Below are positions 26,109 through 33,607 of a stretch of DNA of 64,000 nt, one piece after another (the first letter of the stretch is position 1; each line of letters opens with the position of its first letter). Under the pieces are notes generated by a model. That model worked only from the letters and a program-made list of their open reading frames with translations. It was not told the origin of the DNA and made no database searches. The translations under genes and the position numbers were made by a program. Origin of the DNA: Luteimicrobium sp042670205 (GTDB lineage: Bacteria; Actinomycetota; Actinomycetes; Actinomycetales; Cellulomonadaceae); assembly GCF_042670205.1 (NCBI RefSeq), contig NZ_JBHUWD010000019.1:17774-81773 (forward strand), in the 5' to 3' direction.

Positions 26109-27572
26109 TCAGTCGCCGACGCGCACGAACGCGCCGGGCTTGTACCCCCGGTCGAAGAAGACCTCGGTCGGCCCGTAGAACCGGAAGAGGCTGAACCAGC
26201 CGCGTCCGGGGACGGTCTTGAGCCAGTTCGCCGCCCCCTCCGGGCGCTCGGGTCCGATGTAGAAGGTGGTCGAGCCGTCCTCGTTGTGCTCGAGGTCGTT
26301 CATGGAGTTGAGCGAGGGGTACTCCTGTCCCTCCGCGTCGACGCCCGCGGCGGTGTCGGCGTCGTAGAGCGTCACCGACCAGAACAGCCGCGCGGGCGGG
26401 TCCGCAGGCATGTCGAGCCGGTACGTGCGCTCACCACGCAGGTGCTCGCCGTCGCTGTCCTTGTACGCGCCCCCGTACTTGGCGCCGAGGCCCGGCACGG
26501 ACGAGATCATGGCGGTGCTGATCGAGTAGTGGTTGACGAACATGTGCGCCTTGGCATCGACGTTGGTGTGCCCGGTGTCCCGCCAGCGCCACTGCTCGTC
26601 GAGCAGCGTGTGCCAGAAGTCGTCGAGTTCCGTCAGGGCGTGCGCGACCCACTGCCGGTCCTCCCACCACAGGCCCTTGTGCTGGGCGTCGAAGCTCGCG
26701 GCGATGTTCTTGGCCATCTTCCAGCCGGTGACGGCCGCGGCGTCGAGCAGCTCCCGCTGCCGGTCGGTCGGGGCGAAGGCGTCCCCCTTGCGGATGCCGA
26801 CGGCGGCGAGGACGCCGTGCATGTACGGGTCGACGGCGTCCACACGGTCGTTCTGGATGAACTGGTCGAGCAGGTCGAAGTAGGCCGCCCCGCGCGGGAA
26901 GAGCGCGTCGACGGTCTTGTCCGAGATGTGCTCGAAGCGCATGGGCCGCGCCTCGCCGTGGAGAGGACGGATCCGGATGCCCTCCACGGACGCGACCCCC
27001 GGCGCCAGGTCCTCGTTGGAGCGGAAGAACCCGCGGACGAAGACGAAGACCCCGTCGGTGGGGCTCGTGAAGACGAAGTACTCGTCCTCGTCGACCTCCC
27101 CCTCGTAGCCCTCGGGCACGATGAGGTACTTGCCGCCCTCGCCGTGGTCGGGGCCGGGGATCCCGACGTCACCCAGGTAGGTGGTTCCGTCGATCGTGGG
27201 GCCGGTGAGGGGCCGGTGCCAGAAGTCGTCGAGGAGTGCCTGCAGGCGCGGCGGGGCCTCGATGACGAGCGGCCCCGTCTCGGCGAGGTTCGCGAAGGTC
27301 AGGCCGTAGATCACGTCGGAGTTCGGCGTCGTGATGACGGTGCGCGGCTTGAGCCGCTGCTCCGGGACGGACATGACCTCGTACCCGGCGCCCGACACCT
27401 TCTCGAGCCCGACCTTCATCGCGTACATGTTCACCGCGGGCAGCGCCCACAGGTAGGTCTGGGTCGCGCGCTGGAAGTACAGCTCGTCGTCGAGGGCGCG
27501 GCGCGCCTCCTCGGTCGGGTACCCCCCGTCGAACGGGCTGTCGGCGATCTCCTGGTAGCGGTCGTGGGCCAT
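26109..27572 (-). CDS. DUF1254/DUF1214 protein
   Basis: 487 residues. An N-terminal DUF1254 region (AVNMYAMKVGLEKVSGAGYE, then TPNSDVIYGLTFANLAETGPLVIEAPP) and a C-terminal DUF1214 region (RLFWSVTLYDADTAAGVDAEGQEYPSLNS, then TFYIGPERPEG, GRGWFSLFRFYGPTEVFFD) form the standard two-domain pair. These proteins are widespread and beta-rich, with no proven enzymatic role. There is no signal peptide here, whereas many relatives are secreted. The gene lies 105 bp downstream of the GAP/Sap gene in the same direction, with no hairpin between, so it is probably read from box C. It ends at the strong hairpin at 26053-26081. Confidence 0.82.
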   Translation of the reverse strand: MAHDRYQEIADSPFDGGYPTEEARRALDDELYFQRATQTYLWALPAVNMYAMKVGLEKVSGAGYEVMSVPEQRLKPRTVITTPNSDVIYGLTFANLAETGPLVIEAPPRLQALLDDFWHRPLTGPTIDGTTYLGDVGIPGPDHGEGGKYLIVPEGYEGEVDEDEYFVFTSPTDGVFVFVRGFFRSNEDLAPGVASVEGIRIRPLHGEARPMRFEHISDKTVDALFPRGAAYFDLLDQFIQNDRVDAVDPYMHGVLAAVGIRKGDAFAPTDRQRELLDAAAVTGWKMAKNIAASFDAQHKGLWWEDRQWVAHALTELDDFWHTLLDEQWRWRDTGHTNVDAKAHMFVNHYSISTAMISSVPGLGAKYGGAYKDSDGEHLRGERTYRLDMPADPPARLFWSVTLYDADTAAGVDAEGQEYPSLNSMNDLEHNEDGSTTFYIGPERPEGAANWLKTVPGRGWFSLFRFYGPTEVFFDRGYKPGAFVRVGD

Positions 27573-27677
27573 GGTCGTGCCTTCCTTTCTTCGGCGTCGG
27601 CCGGGCTCGCCGCGGCCGACGGGTCGGGGTGCCGGGGCGCGGGGCGGTGGACCCGCGTGCGCATCCGGTGCCGTCCG

Positions 27678-28346
27678 TCAGATCGCCGTGATGCCGTCGC
27701 CGATCATCTTGGCGCCGATGACCAGCAGCAGGATCGCCATGATCACCGCGTTGTTGTGGATCATCCAGGTCTTGAGCCCGTCGAGGATCGTGGCCGCACG
27801 CTCGCCCATGGCGAGGTACACCACCACGGGCGCGACCACCCCGAGGGACGCGATCACCGTGAACACGACGAGCGCGCCGAGCTGGGTGCCGGTGCTGCCG
27901 GGGGCAGCCGCGGAGATCGCAGCGGCGCCCGACACGACGAGGAGCAGGTTCTTCGGGTTGACGGCGCCGAGCAGCGCCCCGAGACCTATCGCGGCCGGCG
28001 GCTTCATGGAGTCGATGGCCTGCATCCACTTGGGCGTCGGCGGCTCGGCGTCACCGCGCGGTCGGCCTGACCACTGCCGGAAGGCCACGAGGAGCAGCAG
28101 CACGCCGAGGACGATCTTGACCCACGCGACCCAGCCGGGCTTGTCGTCGCTCGGGGTCGCCGCGCCCGCCACGAGGATCACGATCACCCCGAGGACGTAG
28201 ATCCCGACGAGCCACCCGAGCAGGAACGACAGGGCGTTCGCCTTCGCCCGGGGCGTGACGAGCATCAGGACGACGGCGACGATCGGCAGCGGGCTGACGA
28301 GCACCCCGACCGCCACGGGCAGGGACTGGCCGATCGCTGCGCCCAT
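27678..28346 (-). CDS. GAP/Sap-family (LysE-like) membrane protein
   Basis: 222 residues with six membrane segments. The opening GQSLPVAVGVLVSPLPIVAV and the middle GALLGAVNPKNLLLVVSGAA are the two related half-repeats of the LysE/GAP superfamily, close to the mycobacterial Sap (sulfolipid-1-addressing) proteins that assist export of lipids to the envelope. Whether this one exports a lipid or a small solute is unknown. ATG at 28346 has GGAGGT 4 nt before it. Box C lies 77 nt upstream, so it should belong to the same regulon as the alkyl sulfatases. The DUF1254 gene follows. Confidence 0.78.
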   Translation of the reverse strand: MGAAIGQSLPVAVGVLVSPLPIVAVVLMLVTPRAKANALSFLLGWLVGIYVLGVIVILVAGAATPSDDKPGWVAWVKIVLGVLLLLVAFRQWSGRPRGDAEPPTPKWMQAIDSMKPPAAIGLGALLGAVNPKNLLLVVSGAAAISAAAPGSTGTQLGALVVFTVIASLGVVAPVVVYLAMGERAATILDGLKTWMIHNNAVIMAILLLVIGAKMIGDGITAI

Positions 28347-28397
28347 GCGCACCTCCGTCGTGGGGCGGACGGCCGGTGCCGGTCCGCGGACGCTTCC

Positions 28398-28445
28398 ACC
28401 CTGGCCGAGGCCGCCGGACGATGCCTCATCCCTGGAGGATGAACC
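28398..28445 (-). promoter_or_regulatory. MalT-like box C and -10 for the GAP/Sap-DUF1254 operon
   Basis: Minus strand GGTTCATCC-N5-GGATGAGGC (28445-28423) and hexamer CAGGGT at 28403-28398, 20 nt past the box. The predicted 5' leader is about 45 nt. Confidence 0.65.
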
Positions 28446-28628
28446 ATCGTCGTCGGATCGCTGCGGCGTGGGGGCACGGTCGGCGCAGGGTCGCAGGGTC
28501 AGACGGTCAGGTGGTCGACCAGCGGACGGACTCGTTCGTCGAGCTCGGGAAGACGTACGGCACCGCGCCGGGCCACCATCTGCTCGCACCGCAGGACCGG
28601 GACGGCCGGCGCGCCTGACGGGCGGACC

Positions 28629-28656
28629 GGAGGCGGCACGTCAGCGTGCCGCCTCC
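28629..28656 (-). terminator. Hairpin at the end of the YkvA gene
   Basis: Perfect 12-bp stem GGAGGCGGCACG with a 4-nt loop that contains the stop codon of the YkvA-family gene. The remaining 180 bp up to box C hold nothing recognisable. Confidence 0.6.
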
Positions 28657-29051
28657 AGCCCGGCGGCGCGGCAGAGCGCGGCGAACCCGTCGGGTGTCCC
28701 CGTCCACCGGTCCCGGAGCGGCTCGAGCCCGACCCGCCGCACGACGGCGCGCAGCACGGCCACCGCGACGATCGCGTCGTCGGCGTACCCGAGGACGGGC
28801 ACGAAGTCGGGGACCAGGTCGATCGGGAGCGCGAGGTAGACCAGGAGGAGCCAGAGCCGGACCCGCACGCCCCGCGGGAGGGACCGGTCCGTCGCAAGGC
28901 TCTTCAGCAGTCGCAGAAGGTCGGGCAGGATCCGCAGCGCCTCGCGCAGGACGCTCCCCTGCGGCCGGACGAGGAGCAGCGCGACGAACAGCGCCAGCCA
29001 CGCCGCTACGACGGCGACCGCGAGCCCGACCAGCAGCTCACGCCAGTCCAC
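28641..29051 (-). CDS. YkvA/DUF1232-family membrane protein
   Basis: 136 residues. An N-terminal membrane helix (LLVGLAVAVVAAWLALFVALLL) is followed by the DUF1232 core RVRLWLLLVYLALPIDLVPD, then FVPVLGYADDAIV, a membrane-hairpin motif typical of YkvA. Function is unknown in the family. Start GTG at 29051 lies 3 bp after the ArsR stop, so it is the second gene of an arsR operon. That would place it under arsenic/metal control, an uncommon pairing. The stop sits in the loop of a terminator-like hairpin. Confidence 0.78.
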   Translation of the reverse strand: MDWRELLVGLAVAVVAAWLALFVALLLVRPQGSVLREALRILPDLLRLLKSLATDRSLPRGVRVRLWLLLVYLALPIDLVPDFVPVLGYADDAIVAVAVLRAVVRRVGLEPLRDRWTGTPDGFAALCRAAGLEAAR

Positions 29052-29054
29052 GGG

Positions 29055-29435
29055 TCATCCCGCCGCCGCGGCGTCGGTGATCGCGCGCAACGCCTCCGCG
29101 GCGCGGCCGACCGCGCCGTCGACGAGCGAGTAGTACGACCAGCGTCCCCGCTGCTCCCGGGTGAGGAAGCCGGCGTCGACCAGGATCTTCAGGTGGTGGC
29201 TGACGGTCGCCTGGGCGAGGCCGACCGGGCCGGTGAGGTCGCAGACGCATGCCTCCCCGCCGTCCTGCGCCGCGACGATCGAGAGGAGCTGGACGCGGGT
29301 CGGGTCACCCAGGGCCTTGAAGGTCAGCGCGAGTGCGCGGGCCGCCTCGGGATCGAGGCCGGCTTCGCCCGTGCCGCACCCGCAGCCCGGGTTGCCGGCG
29401 ACCGGGGTGAGAGTGAGCTCCGCGAGCGACGTCAT
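29055..29435 (-). CDS. arsR: ArsR/SmtB-family metalloregulator
   Basis: 126 residues with a winged helix: ALTFKALGDPTRVQLLSIVA, recognition region GLAQATVSHHLKILVDAGFL and wing RGRWSYYSL. The metal site GGEACVCDL has the CxC pair of classical As(III)/Sb(III) sensors, and an N-terminal CGCGTG stretch adds further cysteines that may complete the site. It represses DNA until metalloid binds. ATG at 29435 faces two 16-bp operator-like inverted repeats in the divergent promoter region shared with the flavoprotein gene, so it likely controls both itself (with the YkvA gene) and the flavoprotein. Confidence 0.88.
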   Translation of the reverse strand: MTSLAELTLTPVAGNPGCGCGTGEAGLDPEAARALALTFKALGDPTRVQLLSIVAAQDGGEACVCDLTGPVGLAQATVSHHLKILVDAGFLTREQRGRWSYYSLVDGAVGRAAEALRAITDAAAAG

Positions 29436-29453
29436 GCCCTCATCTTGCCATCC

Positions 29454-29469
29454 ATCGAGAAATGTCGAT
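29454..29469. promoter_or_regulatory. ArsR operator box 1
   Basis: ATCGA-N6-TCGAT. The same arm recurs inverted in box 2 (29488-29503), so the divergent promoter holds a pair of typical ArsR-type dyads. Confidence 0.7.
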
Positions 29470-29487
29470 ACGTTGAGCCTGCGATTG

Positions 29488-29503
29488 ATCGACATTCTTC
29501 GAT
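29488..29503. promoter_or_regulatory. ArsR operator box 2
   Basis: ATCGA-N6-TCGAT dyad just upstream of the flavoprotein ATG at 29514. With flanking bases, boxes 1 and 2 form an extended inverted pair. Confidence 0.7.
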
Positions 29504-29513
29504 GGGAGTGGTG

Positions 29514-30923
29514 ATGGGCGAGGTCACGAGGTCGGAGCTTCCGGTGGTGGTGATCGGCGCGGGCCCCGTGGGGCTCGCCGCGGCGGCGCACCTGCTGGAG
29601 CGAGGGCTGGAACCGCTGGTCGTCGAGGCCGGGGACCGGGTCGCCGCCGCCGTGGCGTCGTGGGGGCACGTGCGCCTGTTCTCCCCGTGGCGCTACGACG
29701 TCGACGGAGCCGCGCGGCGCCTGTTGGAGCCGACCGGGTGGGTCGAGCCGCAGCCGGACGAGCTGCCGACGGGGCGCGAGCTCGTCGAGCGGTACCTCGC
29801 GCCGCTCGCCGCGACCCCGCAGCTCGCGCCCCGGCTCCGGCTCGGGACCCGCGTGCTCGCCGTCGCCCGCGACGGCGCCGACAAGACCCGGTCGCTGGGC
29901 CGCGAGCGCCGCGGCTACCTCGTCCGGACGGTCGACGCCCAGGGTCACGTCGTCGACGTGCACGCCCGCGCGGTCCTCGACGCCTCGGGAACCTTCGAGG
30001 CGCCGAACCCGCTCGGACGTTCCGGGCTGCCGGCCGACGGCGAGGCCGCGTCCGCCCCGTTCGTCACCGGGCCGTTGCCGGACGTCCTGGGGGCGCAGCG
30101 CGAGCGTTTCGCCGGAAGGCACACGCTCGTCGTCGGGATGGGGCACTCGGCCGCGAACACGCTGCTCAGCCTCGTCGAGCTCGCGGAGACCGAGCCGGGA
30201 ACCCGGATCACCTGGGCGATCCGCGGCGGGTCCGCGCGCCGCCTGTTCGGCGGGGGCGCCGACGACGAGCTCCCCGCGCGCGGCCTGCTCGGCACCCGCC
30301 TGAAGGCCGCCGTCGAGGCGGGCCGCCTGACCCTGATGACCTGGGCGACGATCGAGCGGCTCGTCCCCGGCGAGGACGCCGTCCGCGTGCTCGGGACGAC
30401 CCGGGACGACGCGTTCGACGTCGAGGTGCACCAGGTCGTCAACGCGACCGGGTTCCGCCCCGACCTCGACATGCTGCGCGAGCTGCGCCTCGACCTCGAC
30501 CCCGTGGTGGAGGCGCCGAGCGCGCTCGCGCCCCTGATCGACCCGAACCAGCACTCGTGCGGGACGGTGCCGCCGCACGGCGAGGCCGTGCTCTCCCACC
30601 CGGACGACGGCTTCTACCTCGTCGGCATGAAGTCCTACGGCCGCGCGCCGACGTTCCTCCTCGCGACCGGGTACGAGCAGGTCCGCTCGATCGCCGCGGC
30701 GCTGGCTGGTGACCGGGCGTCGGCGGACGCGGTCGAGCTCAGCCTGCCCGCGACGGGCGTCTGCTCGAGCGACCAGGCGCTGGGCACCGACGGCGGGTCG
30801 TGCTGCGGGACAACGCCGGCCGAGCCGCAGCTCGTCGAGCTCGGGCTCCGCGCCCCCCTGCCCGTCGCGGTGGGGTTCGCGACCGGAGTCGCCCACGGCA
30901 GGTCCGGCGACGCCGACGCGTAG
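29514..30923 (+). CDS. FAD-dependent oxidoreductase of the ars cluster (ArsO/ArsT-like)
   Basis: 469 residues. The N-terminal dinucleotide motif VVVIGAGPVGLAAAAHLLERG is at about residue 12 and a second motif HTLVVGMGHSAANTLLSLVE in the middle. The late family motif VNATGFRPDLDMLRE completes a flavin monooxygenase/thioredoxin-reductase-like fold. Proteins of this type sit in actinobacterial arsenic operons. The C-terminus has an unusual cysteine cluster (GVCSSDQALGTDGGSCCG) that might bind arsenic or zinc. ATG at 29514 was preferred over 29502, which lies inside ArsR box 2, because GGGAG precedes it. Divergent from arsR; a strong hairpin follows the stop. Confidence 0.78.
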   Translation: MGEVTRSELPVVVIGAGPVGLAAAAHLLERGLEPLVVEAGDRVAAAVASWGHVRLFSPWRYDVDGAARRLLEPTGWVEPQPDELPTGRELVERYLAPLAATPQLAPRLRLGTRVLAVARDGADKTRSLGRERRGYLVRTVDAQGHVVDVHARAVLDASGTFEAPNPLGRSGLPADGEAASAPFVTGPLPDVLGAQRERFAGRHTLVVGMGHSAANTLLSLVELAETEPGTRITWAIRGGSARRLFGGGADDELPARGLLGTRLKAAVEAGRLTLMTWATIERLVPGEDAVRVLGTTRDDAFDVEVHQVVNATGFRPDLDMLRELRLDLDPVVEAPSALAPLIDPNQHSCGTVPPHGEAVLSHPDDGFYLVGMKSYGRAPTFLLATGYEQVRSIAAALAGDRASADAVELSLPATGVCSSDQALGTDGGSCCGTTPAEPQLVELGLRAPLPVAVGFATGVAHGRSGDADA

Positions 30924-30939
30924 CACCGCGAGCGCCACG

Positions 30940-30970
30940 AAGGCCGGGACCCCTCACGGGCCCCGGCCTT
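30940..30970. terminator. Bidirectional hairpin between the flavoprotein and arsC
   Basis: Arms AAGGCCGGGaCCC and GGGcCCCGGCCTT with a 5-nt loop, 17 bp past each convergent stop. The outer A/T bases give a short U-run in both directions. Confidence 0.75.
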
Positions 30971-30987
30971 CGTCGTCGGCCCTGCCC

Positions 30988-31419
30988 TCAGACGGAGGCG
31001 ACCGGTGCCACGCCGAGCTCTCCCAGCAGCACGAGGATCCGCGCGCGGATCTCGTCGCGGATCGGGCGGACCGCGTCGATGCCCTGGCCGGCCGGGTCGT
31101 CCAGCTCCCAGTCCTCGTACCGCTTGCCCGGGAAGATCGGGCAGGCGTCGCCGCAGCCCATGGTGATCACGACGTCGGAGGACTGCACGGCGTCGGTGGT
31201 GAGGACCTTGGGGCGCTCGGCCCGGATGTCGATGCCCTCCTCGAGCATCGCCTCCACGGCGACGGGGTTGATCTGCGCGGCGGGCATCGAGCCGGCCGAG
31301 CGGACCTCGACGGCCCCGCCCGACAGGGCGCGCAGGTAGCCCGCGGCCATCTGCGAGCGGCCCGCGTTGTGGACACAGACGAACAGTGCGGACGGCTTCG
31401 TGCTCTCGGTGGTGCTCAT
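30988..31419 (-). CDS. arsC: Arsenate reductase, low-molecular-weight phosphatase type
   Basis: 143 residues. The P-loop FVCVHNAGRSQMAAGYLR (CX5R motif, about residues 14-25) and the late DD-P region IFPGKRYEDWELDDPAGQG define the LMW-PTP arsenate reductases, which reduce arsenate to arsenite with thioredoxin or mycothiol/mycoredoxin. The other resolving cysteine is likely in GCGDACPIFPG. ATG at 31419 is preceded by AGGAGAT. It lies 37 bp after the CDF exporter in the same direction, so the two are co-transcribed. No Acr3 or ArsB gene is adjacent; the nearest candidate permease is at 23-1291. Confidence 0.9.
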   Translation of the reverse strand: MSTTESTKPSALFVCVHNAGRSQMAAGYLRALSGGAVEVRSAGSMPAAQINPVAVEAMLEEGIDIRAERPKVLTTDAVQSSDVVITMGCGDACPIFPGKRYEDWELDDPAGQGIDAVRPIRDEIRARILVLLGELGVAPVASV

Positions 31420-31456
31420 CAGGATCTCCTGGGGCGGTGGGTCGACGGCGGGTGTC

Positions 31457-32389
31457 TCAGGGGTGGCCCGGCGCCTCGTGGGCGGCGTGGGTCGCGGGCT
31501 CGAGCTGGAAGGTCGAGTGCTCGACGGGCACGTCGAACCGGGTCGCGACGCAGTCCTGGAGCGCGTCGAGGATCTGGGGCGCGTGCCCGTCGCGGAAGCA
31601 CCCGCCGTCGACGACGACGTGCGCGCTGAGCGTCGGGAGCCCGGTCGCGATGAGCGAGGCGTGCAGGTCGTGGACGTCGCGCACGTGCTCGACCTGCAGG
31701 AGCTGGGCCCGGACCGCGTCGAGATCGAGGCCCGCGGGCGTGGTCTCGAGCAGCACCGACGCCGTCTCGCGGAGGAGCTTGAACGCGCGCGGGAGGATGA
31801 GCGCGCCGATCAGGAGACCGGCGACGGCGTCCGCGCGGTACCAGCCGGTGGTCGCGATGACGACCGCCGCGACGATCACGCCCACCGACCCGAGCGCGTC
31901 GTTCAGCACCTCGAGGAACGCGGCGCGCAGGTTGAAGCTCGCCGAGCGACCGCCGCTCAGCACCGCGAGCGACACGAGGTTCCCCACGAGCCCGACGACA
32001 CCGAACACGACGAGCGCCGCGGACGGCACCTCGGGCGGGTGCACGAGCCGCGAGATCCCCTCGATCAGGACGTAGACCCCGACCGCCAGCAGGATCGCCG
32101 ACTGGGCGAGCGCAGCGAGGACCTCGAGACGCCGCAGCCCCCAGGTGCGGCGCGGCGTCGGCGGGCGGAGGACCAGGCGGGAGGCGACGAGCGCGACGAG
32201 CAGGCCGCCCGCGTCCGTGAGCATGTGCGCCGTGTCGACGAGCAGCGCGAGGCTCCCCGTGACCAGGGCACCGACGGCCTCGGCGACGAGGATCGCCGTC
32301 GTGATCCCGAACGCGACCGCGAGCCGGCGCCAGTGGCCCGCGTCGCTCGCGTCCCCCGCGCCGTGCGCGTGGTCGTGTGTCGTCCCCAC
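31457..32389 (-). CDS. CDF-family cation exporter (CzcD/ZitB-like)
   Basis: 310 residues. A histidine-rich start (THDHAHGAGDASDAGH) precedes six membrane helices with the metal sites SLALLVDTAHMLTDAGG in helix 2 and FLEVLNDALGSVGV in helix 5 (HxxxD and NDxxxS types). The cytoplasmic C-terminal domain has the histidine strand HDLHASLIATGLPTLSAHV. It exports Zn2+, Co2+ or Cd2+ in exchange for protons. GTG start at 32389 is set by TAGCAT plus 6 nt (leaderless). It is the first gene of the CDF-arsC operon. Confidence 0.88.
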   Translation of the reverse strand: MGTTHDHAHGAGDASDAGHWRRLAVAFGITTAILVAEAVGALVTGSLALLVDTAHMLTDAGGLLVALVASRLVLRPPTPRRTWGLRRLEVLAALAQSAILLAVGVYVLIEGISRLVHPPEVPSAALVVFGVVGLVGNLVSLAVLSGGRSASFNLRAAFLEVLNDALGSVGVIVAAVVIATTGWYRADAVAGLLIGALILPRAFKLLRETASVLLETTPAGLDLDAVRAQLLQVEHVRDVHDLHASLIATGLPTLSAHVVVDGGCFRDGHAPQILDALQDCVATRFDVPVEHSTFQLEPATHAAHEAPGHP

Positions 32390-32395
32390 ACGACG

Positions 32396-32401
32396 ATGCT
32401 A
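32396..32401 (-). promoter_or_regulatory. Leaderless -10 of the CDF exporter gene
   Basis: TAGCAT on the minus strand, 6 nt before the GTG at 32389. Confidence 0.5.
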
Positions 32402-32453
32402 GGTCCCGGCGCGCCGGCCCCTGCCCACGCCCCCGCCGAGTGCGACGCCGGTG

Positions 32454-32480
32454 TTCGCCGAGTGCGTCGCACTCGGCGAA
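32454..32480. promoter_or_regulatory. 27-bp perfect palindrome upstream of the Usp gene
   Basis: Arms TTCGCCGAGTGCG around a single central T. An extra copy of one arm (CGCCGAGTGCG) lies at 32434-32444. It ends 11 bp before a -10 hexamer (TACGCT, 32492-32497), so it covers the expected -35 region of the Usp gene. It may be an operator, or a hairpin between the divergent genes. Confidence 0.5.
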
Positions 32481-32491
32481 CGAGGTACGCC

Positions 32492-32497
32492 TACGCT
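32492..32497 (+). promoter_or_regulatory. -10 hexamer of the Usp gene
   Basis: TACGCT, giving a predicted start about 33 nt before the GTG at 32537, with GAGGAGG as ribosome-binding site. Confidence 0.45.
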
Positions 32498-32536
32498 GGG
32501 ATCGACGCGCAGGCGTCGGAGACGAGGAGGTTCCGC

Positions 32537-33088
32537 GTGAGTGGCACGTCCGTCCCCCAGCCCGGCCTCGAACGCATGGTGCCGTTCCCCGGCCACCCCC
32601 TCGTCGTCGGCGTCACCCCCGGGCAGGACCCGCTCGTCGTCCGCACCGCCGCCGCGCTCGCGAGCGCCGTCGGCGTCCCCCTCTTCTTCGCGTACGCGGA
32701 CACGTCCCGGTTCGTCGTCGAGGAGCACCCCGACGGCACGGTCCGGCACTCCTCGATCGACCCCGACGGCGTCGACGACGCCTGGGAGGACGCCGAGGCC
32801 GCGCTCCGCGACTCGCTCGCGGACCTCATGCGCGACGACGACCTGCACTGGGAGCTCCGGTACCTCGCGGGCCGGCCCGACCGGGCGCTCACCCACCTGG
32901 CCCGCGCCGTCGACGCGTCGGCCATCGTCGTCGGGACCCGGGCCACCGGCACCGGACGCCACCTGCGCGACCTCCTCGAGGGCTCGGTCGCCGCCCACCT
33001 CTCGCACCACCAGCACCGGCCCGTGGTCACCGTGCCGCTCGCCGTCGTCGACTGGAAGGAGATCCGGGCGCCCTGGGCGACGCGCTGA
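32537..33088 (+). CDS. Universal stress protein
   Basis: 183 residues, a single Usp domain with an extended N-terminus. Strand PLVVGVTPGQDPLVVRTAAAL, the typical VGTRATGTGRHLRDLLEGSV loop (close to the Gx2Gx9G-S ATP-binding pattern) and closing HQHRPVVTVPLAVVDW match Usp proteins. The ATP loop is well kept, unlike in the Usp-like protein at 1301-1741, so nucleotide binding is likely. GTG at 32537 has GAGGAGG 6 nt upstream. It stands alone between a 27-bp palindrome and box D. Role in general stress survival is inferred from the family only. Confidence 0.82.
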   Translation: MSGTSVPQPGLERMVPFPGHPLVVGVTPGQDPLVVRTAAALASAVGVPLFFAYADTSRFVVEEHPDGTVRHSSIDPDGVDDAWEDAEAALRDSLADLMRDDDLHWELRYLAGRPDRALTHLARAVDASAIVVGTRATGTGRHLRDLLEGSVAAHLSHHQHRPVVTVPLAVVDWKEIRAPWATR

Positions 33089-33098
33089 GCCTCCTCTC

Positions 33099-33146
33099 GC
33101 CTCATCCCTCGCGGATGAGGCGCGAACCCCCTGGTCGCGGGACCGT
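33099..33146 (+). promoter_or_regulatory. MalT-like box D and -10 for the DUF7144-MscS-channel operon
   Basis: The best example: GCCTCATCC-N5-GGATGAGGC (33099-33121), perfectly symmetrical in both arms. Hexamer GACCGT at 33141-33146 lies 20 nt past the box. The predicted 5' leader to the ATG at 33202 is about 49 nt. Confidence 0.7.
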
Positions 33147-33201
33147 GAGGGGGTAAGCACGCGACCGCCGCGCGGGTCGGCGGCTTCTCCAGGGAGGAAC
33201 C

Positions 33202-33597
33202 ATGGCACAGAGGGTCACCGCATGGGTGGGCTGGATCTGGTTCGCCGGCATCGTCATGTTCATCGCCGGCATCTTGAACTTCTTCTACGGTCTGGCCGCG
33301 GTGCTCGGGCCGGACAAGGGGTACGTCGCCGTCAACGGCAAGCTGCTCATCCTCAACATCGACGGCTGGGGCTGGGCGCACCTGATCTTCGGGATCATCG
33401 TCGCGGTCGTCGGCCTCTTCGTCCTCACGGGGCAGGCCTGGGCCCGGATCACGGCGATCGTCCTGGTCGCGCTCAACGTCATCACGCAGTTCCTGTGGCT
33501 GCCGGTGCAGCCCTGGTGGTCGCTCATCGTGATCATCCTGGACTTCTTCGTCCTGTGGGCGCTGATCGTGCACGGCGAAGAGGCCGAGCGCGTCTGA
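33202..33597 (+). CDS. DUF7144-like four-helix membrane protein
   Basis: 131 residues with four membrane segments rich in Trp and Phe (VGWIWFAGIVMFIAGILNFFYG, WAHLIFGIIVAVVGLFVLTG, AWARITAIVLVALNVITQFLW, LIVIILDFFVLWALIVHG). This matches small actinobacterial proteins of the DUF7144 type, function unknown. ATG follows GGGAGGAACC. It is the first gene behind box D, then an uncharacterised membrane protein, MscS and a potassium channel in tight succession, which suggests an envelope or turgor response. Confidence 0.75.
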   Translation: MAQRVTAWVGWIWFAGIVMFIAGILNFFYGLAAVLGPDKGYVAVNGKLLILNIDGWGWAHLIFGIIVAVVGLFVLTGQAWARITAIVLVALNVITQFLWLPVQPWWSLIVIILDFFVLWALIVHGEEAERV

Positions 33598-33607
33598 CGC
33601 CGCACCC

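Noticed and set aside
28446..28628. Possible gene remnant upstream of box C (frames of about 60-80 codons on both strands)
   Set aside because: Neither strand gives a recognisable family or start signal; the stretch is best described as empty intergenic DNA.
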